Assembly: GCA_964588285.1 (NCBI GenBank)
Contig: CAZPNX010000040.1
Span: forward strand, 1-14,746
Source: CAZPNX01 sp964588285
GTDB taxonomy: Bacteria; Edwardsbacteria; AC1; EtOH8
Length of the DNA: 14,746 bases
Direction of reading: 5' to 3'
Position 1 is the stretch's first letter. Each line of letters begins with the position of its first letter. A program made the translations under genes and the position numbers. The notes under the pieces were generated by a model. The model did not search any database and was not told where the DNA came from. It was given only the letters and a program-made list of their open reading frames with translations. Positions 9,401 through 14,746 of the stretch are shown here, in pieces.

Positions 9401-12400
9401 ATCCTCAGGTTGTTCTGCCGGTCAACCATAAGGCAGGGGGAACCCAGGTCGTTTATGCCGAAGCCATATGCGTCGACTTCCTGTCCATTGCATAATATCC
9501 CCACATATTGGAGCACTGGACCTGAAGGCGGTATTTCATAATACAAGTTTTTAACCGCTACCTGTGGCAGTGTATTTTTTATGGCTATCGAGGGAGGGCC
9601 AGCTAAAAGATTAGCTGTATACCAACCCAACGATCCGCTTATAAACCCCTGGTAAATCGCCGCCGGCGCTCCCCAAATGCCGTTTGTGGTCCTGTTGTAG
9701 TAAACGGCGCCGGGCTTGGAAAAATCTAACCAACCCGTCCCGTAATTTACCAGATATCCCTCAGAAATCCACACGGCATGAAGCTCGCCCACAGGGTCGC
9801 AAGCTATGGCCGGATACCGCCCTGGAGTCGAATTGTCGTTTATTCGAGTATATTTGCGCCAACCATTGACACTTTGGTCGTACTGCATGTAGCAGATGGC
9901 CGTTCCGTTGTCGTAAACCATGTGCAAAACGCCGCTGGGGTCCCGCACTGTCTTGGCGCTGTTGTTGGCGGCGGTGGCCAAGGCGGTGGTGGATTCCGTA
10001 GGCTTGGTGGTTCCCTCAAAGAAGACGATGTTCTTGACTATGCCGCCGTAATTTCCGGCAGGCCAGCCGGAATAAGCAAAATGCCCTATGCGCAGCTCTT
10101 TTAACTTTACAGCGTTGTCACCATACTCGTTCATGTAATCCAGGCTTACATTGCGGCACAATTCAACCCATTGATTGTAACTTGCCGGGGTGCCCATGTT
10201 CACCCAGCCCTGGTTGGGCCAATGGACAGAGCCGTTTGACGAGTAAACCAACCACCTGTCCATGCCGTCGGCGCCCGCTACATAAAGCATAAAATAAAGA
10301 TCGGGCGCACGGTCGAACTGATTCCACATGACGCTCAGTTCGGTTCCGGGATTCACGGCAATATCCTGAATGTCCTTTCGTATCATCGGCCCGTCTACCC
10401 AAACGGTATCATAGGCTGATTGGACCTGATGCACAAGTTCCGCTCCGCCCTCCATGCCCGTGGTGTCGAAACTTTCAAGGGAATGCTTGTGCGCGCTTAG
10501 CCTCTCAGCATACCATTCGCCTGGAAAAGGATGAGCATATTCTATAGCAATGTCATCAATATAAGCCGTGAAATTACCCATTTCGCTGTTATTGCCGTCA
10601 TCGTAGCCTATCATCAATGTATTGAGATTTTTGCCTGCCATGGCTTTCAAGTCTACTATGTATCGAAGCCATTGGCCATGGGGCGCGGTGTGAATTGCCG
10701 GGTGCAACCTCATCCCGTCCTGATCGACAATAGCGGCGTTGTCCCGCAATGTTCCGCCGTCGGTGATGCCGTCCAGGAAGATGTGTCCCAGATTGCCCGG
10801 TGATTCCTTTACATAAAGCCAGAAAGATAAATAGCTGGTGTCTTGTATAGTATAAGTCTGGTTATCATATATTTTCCAATAGGCATAACTGTTCATGCTG
10901 GTGCTTACATCCTGCCCGGTTATCTTGTACATAAAATTGCCCCCGGGCGGCACAACATCCCCTTCGGCGCCTACTACCGAGGAAGATAAGTTGCTGACGC
11001 CCTGGGTAAGAACCGTGGTATTTACATACGGAGGAGAATGGCCCGGCTCGAATCCCGAATAAACCGGAGGCGGCAGCTTGATGCCGTGGCTTTGGTAAAT
11101 GGCGCGGATTTTTTCATCCTGCGCGGCCAATGTTGGATTTGCCGGGTAATAGGTCTTCAGGCTGTCGTAAAAGGCCCGCATGCCCTTTGGCCTTTTGTCC
11201 TTAAGCACGGTGAATATGGTGGGGAACAGCCCGCTCATCCCTCCCTTGCTTTCGTCGGAGTCGGTATTGCCGTCCTGCAGGTCGTGCCAGATGGAGGCCA
11301 CCGCGCCCTCGATACTGTCGCCGTCGGCGCCTAAACTTATGCCGTATTTATGCCATTCGTTTGTTTCGCAATCCTGCACTAAAGAGCTTGATGGGCTTTT
11401 GTTGTCCCTGAAGTAATTTTGATTATTCTTGACAGCGCAGGGCATAAACTCGGCAAAACCCTCGGTCAAGGCAAAACCCGGCCGGCTGATAGTGTAAGCC
11501 CGGTGGTTGTCGAGCGTGTCGTCAATTGGCAAGCCGTTGCCGTACATTTTATACATGATAGCGTGGGCGTACTCGTGGTAGGGTCCGTGGTTTCGATATC
11601 CGGAGACGGTGTCGTAACCACTGCTAGCATATATTTGTTTTTTCCCAGTGATCATTATAGAATCATTATAAGGAGACTCTTTATCGTAGCTGTAAAAATT
11701 ACCCATTGTATGATTGTGATTATAATAAACCGATATCTTGGGTCTGTTTGCAATAAGCCAATTACTTGTTTGGCTATTGACCCACTGGTATTCCTGGGTG
11801 ATTGCGTCAAAGATATGGCAGGAAAAACGAAAGAGAGTGTCGTCTAAGTTGTCATTTACTATTTCAAAGACTAGATTTCCATAGTCATCCGCCCTTTTAA
11901 CACTGGTGGTCTCTTCATAAACAGGATATCCGTATAGCATACAATTTTTAACCCCGCAGATATTATTCTGTAACAATATCTTTACCACAAAACCAGTATC
12001 CTGGCTGCATGTAACCCAGCCAAAGTCAACGAACCCCGTGTTAGTGCTATACGCGTTGGCTATTGCCGCGGTATCTCCTGTCAAAGTGTTATATAAAAGC
12101 GCTTTTGCCTGTGGTATGCCCCTTTCATAATTATCGTCAAGGTTTTTATATTTTATTGTTCCCCTTACCCAGAATTGATTGTTAACCGTGGTAAAACTCC
12201 AAGTTTGACCCGTCAGCCCCCACATCTTGCCGTCCCATCCTTTCGCCCGCCAGTAATAGGTCTTGTTGCGCTGTAAAGCAATGCCATTATTTGATGGCTT
12301 CCAGGTCGTGGAAGTATAATTGCTGTCGTTGTAAATCGGTCCGGTAAAACTTGGATTGTCGGCTACTTCTAAGTGATACTTGGCAATGGCGTCGCCGTCC

Positions 12401-14082
12401 GGATCGGTGCAGGACCACTGCAAGTCTGGGTCAAGGCTGACGCCGGTAGCGCCGTTGGGCCATGGTGAGATAAGAACGCACTGGTTGGGCGGTCGGTTCC
12501 AGTAGAAAGTGCTTGAAGTTACATTGTTGTTTTCGTTGTACTCGAAAACTACATTGCCGGGATCGCAACGTACTTCCAAAGTATGGTTTCCGCCTGCGCT
12601 TGCCGTGTAAATTGTCGTATAGGGTTGGGACTGGCCCGCATTTAAACTGTAAATTACCCTTTCATCTATCATTACGCCGTCAAAATACAATCTCGTCACA
12701 AAACCGCTTGCATAATAAGCCGTGGTGTCCCCCCAGGTGTTGTTTATGCCCCAGGAAAGCGTGCAGGGCTGGCTGATGTTTCGGGTTATGGAGGTATAGA
12801 TACTGTTCGGGGCCAGATCCGGAAGTGGCTTGAAATATACGGGCTTAGTGTAATTATTGTCGCCTTCATTCGATTCATCAACATTTTTATCATCGTCGGA
12901 CTTAACCGTAACGCTCTGCCAGCCCCAATTGTTGCATGTGTAAACATTGTCTGTTCTCTGTGCAATTGAATTCTGCGACAGAGAACTTAGGGTAAAAGTA
13001 TTTACTATACTAGCGCCCACATAAAGCCGGTTGTTGAACTGCCTTTTTACCGCGCCTTGGCCCGCGTTCTTAACCGCCCAGTCGAAATATGCCGGCAGCC
13101 TGGCGTAAACGGTGCCGGAAGTAGAAGTGCCCGGGACATAGGAAACTACTATCGGTTCGGTGGCGCCAGATGGATTGGTGTACGTTATATTAGGCAAATG
13201 GCCCCGCGCTGCTATCGTATCTAACGCTGCGCCTGGATAATTATGCACCGAATAATCACTGTGAAACTTAAATCTCCACCTTATGTTGTCTATAGAAGCT
13301 AATGAGAATACGTCATAATACTGCCATATCGTCGTATTATTGACGGAATCGATAAAATTCCAATTTGCATCATTGTCAAATTTGGCGTATACATACAACT
13401 TGTCATAATCAGGCTCTGCCTTAATATAATAACCATAACAGTACCTCAAACTGTCGCGATCTTTGCAATTTATCGCTGTTGTGTTGTACATTATTGCATC
13501 CATGTGATCATTATAATATCCACTGTCCCTTACATTGGTGTTGGAAGCATTCTGAGCGCACCATGCATACCAAAAATTACCCGTGCTGTGCCACTTTGCA
13601 CCCCAGTAATCATTACCATTTGTGGTATTGCTGTCATAGGCTGAAAAATTCCCTAATGTCCCGCTTTCGAAGCTCTCATTATAAAAAACCGGGCCGGCCT
13701 TGCTGCCGTCGTCTTTCATGTTAAATTGCCGTCTGTTCGGTATTTCCAAAGGCTCTTTTGTCAATATTTTATATGGCAGGCCTTTTTTCATTATTTTTTC
13801 AATTTGAAGTTTGGAAATCTTGTTTGCATATTTGCCCACAAAATCTTTTTCTATTTTGACACCGATCTCTGCAAGATATTTTCTTTCATCCTCATTCCGC
13901 ACTTCTATCTCCACAGCATAGAAAGCGATTTTCTTCCTCATGGTATCGGCCTCGGATTGTATATGATGCGCCTCTATTTCCGCGGAGGTTATGGCTGGCT
14001 TGAATTCAGTCGTGCCCCGGTATTTTATCAGAAATTTGCCCTCTTTATCCTTTCTTATAATTGTGGTTTCCGGATCCCTCAA
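6493..14082 (-). CDS. Giant modular secreted zinc metalloprotease with beta-propellers and C-terminal sorting domain
   Basis: A 2529-codon frame ending in TAA. Approximate modules, numbered from the TTG at 14082: propeptide-like 28-108; jelly-roll 131-300 (NESFESG, WYAWCAQN); two CARDB-like domains 320-527 (DESNEGDNNY, FEYNENNNV); FN3-like 530-633; TTR-like 636-740; metallopeptidase 750-1000 with HEYAH at 836-840 and LTEGFAEF, where E874 is the likely third zinc ligand (gluzincin/MA-clan pattern); jelly-roll 1005-1185; repeat module A 1188-1357; propeller-like 1365-1726; repeat module B 1730-1901; propeller-like 1905-2270 with an Asp-box SSDKGATW at 1947-1954; a beta-sandwich 2274-2417; sorting domain 2438-2529 (YQNYPNP, VWDGRNDQG, ending KKITVLR). 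It should be extracellular or surface-anchored, yet the frame has no signal peptide. One lies upstream in the same frame, past a TAG. The TTG has no ribosome site; the first ATG is at 13941, with a weak GAGG eight bases before it. The true start is therefore uncertain. The substrate is unknown. Confidence 0.85.
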   Translation of the reverse strand: MRDPETTIIRKDKEGKFLIKYRGTTEFKPAITSAEIEAHHIQSEADTMRKKIAFYAVEIEVRNEDERKYLAEIGVKIEKDFVGKYANKISKLQIEKIMKKGLPYKILTKEPLEIPNRRQFNMKDDGSKAGPVFYNESFESGTLGNFSAYDSNTTNGNDYWGAKWHSTGNFWYAWCAQNASNTNVRDSGYYNDHMDAIMYNTTAINCKDRDSLRYCYGYYIKAEPDYDKLYVYAKFDNDANWNFIDSVNNTTIWQYYDVFSLASIDNIRWRFKFHSDYSVHNYPGAALDTIAARGHLPNITYTNPSGATEPIVVSYVPGTSTSGTVYARLPAYFDWAVKNAGQGAVKRQFNNRLYVGASIVNTFTLSSLSQNSIAQRTDNVYTCNNWGWQSVTVKSDDDKNVDESNEGDNNYTKPVYFKPLPDLAPNSIYTSITRNISQPCTLSWGINNTWGDTTAYYASGFVTRLYFDGVMIDERVIYSLNAGQSQPYTTIYTASAGGNHTLEVRCDPGNVVFEYNENNNVTSSTFYWNRPPNQCVLISPWPNGATGVSLDPDLQWSCTDPDGDAIAKYHLEVADNPSFTGPIYNDSNYTSTTWKPSNNGIALQRNKTYYWRAKGWDGKMWGLTGQTWSFTTVNNQFWVRGTIKYKNLDDNYERGIPQAKALLYNTLTGDTAAIANAYSTNTGFVDFGWVTCSQDTGFVVKILLQNNICGVKNCMLYGYPVYEETTSVKRADDYGNLVFEIVNDNLDDTLFRFSCHIFDAITQEYQWVNSQTSNWLIANRPKISVYYNHNHTMGNFYSYDKESPYNDSIMITGKKQIYASSGYDTVSGYRNHGPYHEYAHAIMYKMYGNGLPIDDTLDNHRAYTISRPGFALTEGFAEFMPCAVKNNQNYFRDNKSPSSSLVQDCETNEWHKYGISLGADGDSIEGAVASIWHDLQDGNTDSDESKGGMSGLFPTIFTVLKDKRPKGMRAFYDSLKTYYPANPTLAAQDEKIRAIYQSHGIKLPPPVYSGFEPGHSPPYVNTTVLTQGVSNLSSSVVGAEGDVVPPGGNFMYKITGQDVSTSMNSYAYWKIYDNQTYTIQDTSYLSFWLYVKESPGNLGHIFLDGITDGGTLRDNAAIVDQDGMRLHPAIHTAPHGQWLRYIVDLKAMAGKNLNTLMIGYDDGNNSEMGNFTAYIDDIAIEYAHPFPGEWYAERLSAHKHSLESFDTTGMEGGAELVHQVQSAYDTVWVDGPMIRKDIQDIAVNPGTELSVMWNQFDRAPDLYFMLYVAGADGMDRWLVYSSNGSVHWPNQGWVNMGTPASYNQWVELCRNVSLDYMNEYGDNAVKLKELRIGHFAYSGWPAGNYGGIVKNIVFFEGTTKPTESTTALATAANNSAKTVRDPSGVLHMVYDNGTAICYMQYDQSVNGWRKYTRINDNSTPGRYPAIACDPVGELHAVWISEGYLVNYGTGWLDFSKPGAVYYNRTTNGIWGAPAAIYQGFISGSLGWYTANLLAGPPSIAIKNTLPQVAVKNLYYEIPPSGPVLQYVGILCNGQEVDAYGFGINDLGSPCLMVDRQNNLRMFYSKYINSSRKSEICEMINPAIGSSGTTITNTPGISINPTAAAKCDGSIELVWQDDMPGNYEIYYASRPFGGSWSGAARVSNTPDYSVSPTVSEGHIVWCDSINTSSSVVYLSSLNGSAWSTPRQLSEAGTNNFYPCASFKPSTQDVIWNKAITAPLYKIEYKTGVIKDQWYLSEFGSVPSAHVGWLPSSGGGAQLVMDNNGPGTGPEQWTDPYPWVQKDLSTPLTIPFDRTVTWTQFDLAHSLHFALLIGCGDGQDRWLIYSANALNHWPNQGWVDMGAGAGGYNVEKTFSRRVKNDFQSEYPGIVPQNIKSLRIGHFSDATWDGDKGGTVKDIQFRRGLIHNLELSVKSVDALAYNNANKLALSADGAVHLCYTGRDSVYHVKSSDKGATWATPQAVGQGQYPTVAIDGKGNPVMAWVKQWTPETGGGILVSRYYGDSWTPPETLAFTLGASWDFLAGYSPPSMTIRNDTVSLVYELAERGGIPPMVRKTWRLYHARFPVERPGAAYTVLVDSFSSGYQPPWENPTSASIATDEKGNDHIAWHLEGSVYYTMRSAYGPYTNKVQLSGGGARNPFIAVNGAASVVYEYPYGWAGQTLYDVYLSTGYDQVWCLPVNMTNNQGGLEPTVCGTEVMWTGLAAGNADVLSASYDTEKMAFAEADNISYSDLTSLTPHAVKRQTTEGTETYRVWTEELVPDSLWSLVFYADVRPPEPLYALDAGGETPTVFTIERDGYIDYNQTSKSSGGDARNASKAGYLPYKSVDYDSIALVYRFFSFDPHKKYNLYINFFQETGQEIKMRPYGSQVALGEINLPSGQEVIMEKNLPAACYKDGEMLLEIRRHKGPFAVCGKILIYEDVPGGKTGGVQAAQVLMPGPVYVNALYQNYPNPMRDRTSIHYQLKKQGKVAVKIYNTLGQAVRTLVDGEKPAGYHQAVWDGRNDQGRNASSGVYFYNIVSGEFGDTKKITVLR
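8380..8895 (-). repeat. Internal repeat module B of the giant protease
   Basis: Residues about 1730-1901 of the giant protein are homologous to residues about 1188-1357. Shared blocks in order are D/E-x-W-Y near the start, WxQFD, DGQDRWLIYSANALNHWPNQ followed by GWVDMG, SLRIGHF, and GGTVKDIQF. DNA identity survives at the core (CACCCAGCCCTGGTT on the plus strand at 8572-8586). The unit looks like a beta-sandwich and sits just before the second propeller-like region. Confidence 0.85.
10012..10521 (-). repeat. Internal repeat module A of the giant protease
   Basis: This is the partner of the module at 8380-8895. Shared blocks are GEWY, WNQFD, DGMDRWLVYSSNGSVHWPNQ followed by GWVNMG, ELRIGHF, and GGIVKNIVF. 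It sits just before the first propeller-like region, so the protein appears to hold a duplicated module-plus-propeller unit. The fold assignment (beta-sandwich, possibly glycan-binding) is inference; the repeat itself is seen directly. Confidence 0.85.
11083..11835 (-). other. Metallopeptidase domain with HEYAH zinc motif
   Basis: Within the giant protein, HEYAH is encoded at 11563-11577 and the E of LTEGFAEF at 11461-11463, 34 residues after the second histidine. An HExxH helix followed by a glutamate in an xEGxAEx context is the gluzincin arrangement seen in peptidase-MA-like families, where the two histidines and the later glutamate bind zinc and the first glutamate activates water. The spacing is longer than in M1 or M4 peptidases. 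The flanking text (RNHGPYHEYAHAIMYKMYG) and the later EGAVASIWHDLQD fit a helical catalytic lobe. The family cannot be named from sequence reading alone. Confidence 0.75.
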
Positions 14083-14103
14083 CAGGCTGCTGTCAACCTT
14101 GTC

Positions 14104-14106
14104 CTA
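14104..14106 (-). other. In-frame TAG separating signal-peptide ORF from giant protease ORF
   Basis: The codon after GKPW is TAG, followed in the same frame by DKVDSSL and then the giant protease. Removing this one codon as a stop gives a single 2641-codon frame from the ATG at 14418 to the TAA at 6493-6495. None of the other complete genes in the window ends in TAG: the terminators seen are TGA (both genes at 1845 and 3176, and the one at 14415) and TAA (3575 and 6493). Confidence 0.8.
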
Positions 14107-14418
14107 CCAAGGTTTGCCGCTCCATGATTCCTTGTATCCCCGTTTTTTGTATTTCGGGTCGTCTTGCAGGCCATGACTTTCCACCAAACGGTTCCATTCG
14201 TCCGCAAATTCGTAATACCGTTCGTTGGTTTCGTATTCGAATTCATCGCGGTATGTCATCAGGTCCGGATAATTTTGGGGATTTTCCAATAGCGTCCGTA
14301 TTTCTTCCAGCTTTTTTAAAGCCGATGCTTTGTCGCCCGCTATGGGATTGTCGGCAAATGCCGAAACCAAAGCGACGACTGGCAGCACTATGATTATCGC
14401 CATCAAAATACGCTTCAT
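14104..14418 (-). CDS. Signal peptide and N-terminal segment, probably the 5' part of the protease gene
   Basis: This 104-residue ORF starts at an ATG that overlaps the upstream stop (ATGA, 14415-14418), with AAAGGTG at 14424-14430 five bases before it, so the start is well supported. Residues 1-22 are a textbook Sec signal peptide: MKR, then a long hydrophobic core, with a probable cut after SAFA. The rest is charged, tyrosine-rich and probably helical (ALKKLEEIRTLLENP, EFEYETNERYYEFADEW). It ends GKPW then TAG. The same frame continues into the giant protease, which has a secretion-type C-terminus but no signal peptide. I therefore read this as the true start of that protein, interrupted by a nonsense codon. 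The alternative is a separate small secreted protein of unknown function, which would leave the protease without an export signal. No family is recognised. Confidence 0.7.
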   Translation of the reverse strand: MKRILMAIIIVLPVVALVSAFADNPIAGDKASALKKLEEIRTLLENPQNYPDLMTYRDEFEYETNERYYEFADEWNRLVESHGLQDDPKYKKRGYKESWSGKPW

Positions 14419-14746
14419 GGCTGCACCTTTATGCCGTTGACGCTTTCAAGTTTACCGTCGGGAGAGAGCTTGAAAGAGAATTTCAAAAAGGGCATTTTTG
14501 CTTCGGCAATTCTTGGCGGTGGTGAGTCTTCCGGAAATACTAGCTCCGTGGTTCGTACAATATCTATAATAATATCACCGTCGGTTATGGGCACCATCGT
14601 AAATAAAAGTTCGAAAATGTCGTCTCTTTTGGGGCTCTTTTGCAACGGGCCTAATTCAGATATTATTAATTTATTAAAAGATGTTCTTTCATCTAACTCT
14701 AGTCTTAATTTATGGTCTTTTATCGTTCTTTCTGTATATAGACTTA
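14415..14746 (-). CDS. Hypothetical protein, C-terminal part (5' end beyond window)
   Basis: The frame is open from the right edge to a TGA at 14415-14417, giving 109 C-terminal residues. A TTG at 14645 could be proposed as a start, but coding continues upstream of it without a stop, so the gene most likely begins outside the window. The visible part has a charged stretch (ERTIKDHKLRLELDERTSF), then alternating hydrophobic residues suggesting beta strands (FELLFTMVPITDGDIIIDIV, LKFSFKLSPDGKLESVNGIK). No signal, membrane segment or catalytic motif is visible. The ATGA overlap with the signal-peptide ORF implies one transcript and translational coupling with the protease gene. I do not recognise the family. 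Confidence 0.7.
   Translation of the reverse strand, partial: SLYTERTIKDHKLRLELDERTSFNKLIISELGPLQKSPKRDDIFELLFTMVPITDGDIIIDIVRTTELVFPEDSPPPRIAEAKMPFLKFSFKLSPDGKLESVNGIKVQP

Noticed and set aside
14080..14082. TTG as the genuine start of the giant protease
   Set aside because: No ribosome site precedes it and no signal peptide follows it; it is merely the first allowed start after the TAG. The coordinates are kept only because they mark the open frame.
14104..14106. Pyrrolysine or selenocysteine insertion at the stop
   Set aside because: Selenocysteine uses UGA, not UAG. No supporting tRNA or synthetase is in the window, and UAG recoding cannot be concluded from one site; it is left as one option in the finding.
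1..14746. CRISPR array, tRNA/rRNA, transposase, insertion sequence or phage genes
   Set aside because: No regularly spaced direct repeats, cloverleaf-like sequences, DDE transposase motifs or terminal inverted repeats were seen on reading both strands.

Overview
The window is bacterial, gene-dense, and every convincing gene lies on the minus strand, so it is transcribed from right to left. Two proteins end in the FlgD-Ig-like / Por-type C-terminal sorting fold (PNP or PNPFSPDGDG, then VKIYNxLGxxVRTL or VKIFDRLGRLVRT, then VWDGRxDxGRxxxxGxY). Together with lamin-tail domains, CARDB domains and a cytoplasmic multi-GAF histidine kinase, this suggests the FCB superphylum, perhaps a candidate phylum of the WOR-3/TA06/Edwardsbacteria kind. 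That placement is inferred from protein style only; there is no rRNA or other marker gene here.

Layout, in transcription order. At the right edge (14415-14746) is the 3' end of an unrecognised gene. It overlaps by ATGA a short ORF (14104-14418) that starts with a clear Sec signal peptide and ends at a TAG. The same reading frame then continues without another stop for more than 2500 codons (6493-14082). That giant ORF encodes a modular surface or secreted protein: a propeptide-like segment, a jelly-roll module, two CARDB domains, an FN3-like domain, a TTR-like domain, a zinc metallopeptidase domain with HEYAH and a downstream LTEGFAEF, a further jelly-roll, two copies of a homologous module each followed by a beta-propeller-like region, and a C-terminal sorting domain. 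The giant ORF has no signal peptide of its own. The simplest reading is one 2641-codon secreted protease gene split by an in-frame amber codon at 14104-14106.

Fourteen bases downstream begins a compact two-component cluster: a soluble GAF/PAS/GAF/GAF/PAS histidine kinase (3575-6478), a stand-alone CheY-like receiver (3176-3553), and a membrane-anchored PAS histidine kinase (1845-3173) whose start is 2 bases after the receiver's stop. No DNA-binding or other output domain is present. After a 129-bp AT-rich gap holding a 22-bp hairpin comes a secreted protein with two lamin-tail domains and a sorting domain (1-1715), cut off by the left edge only a few residues before its expected end.

Working together (inference): the protease and the lamin-tail protein probably share one secretion and anchoring route. 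The kinase/receiver genes may be co-transcribed with the protease gene, since the spacing is short and I see no terminator between them. Base composition changes sharply across the window: some lines near the protease 5' end are below 30% GC, its 3' end is about 60%, and the kinases reach about 70%. No tRNA, rRNA, CRISPR array, transposase or insertion sequence was seen. No gap longer than 300 bases lacks a gene.
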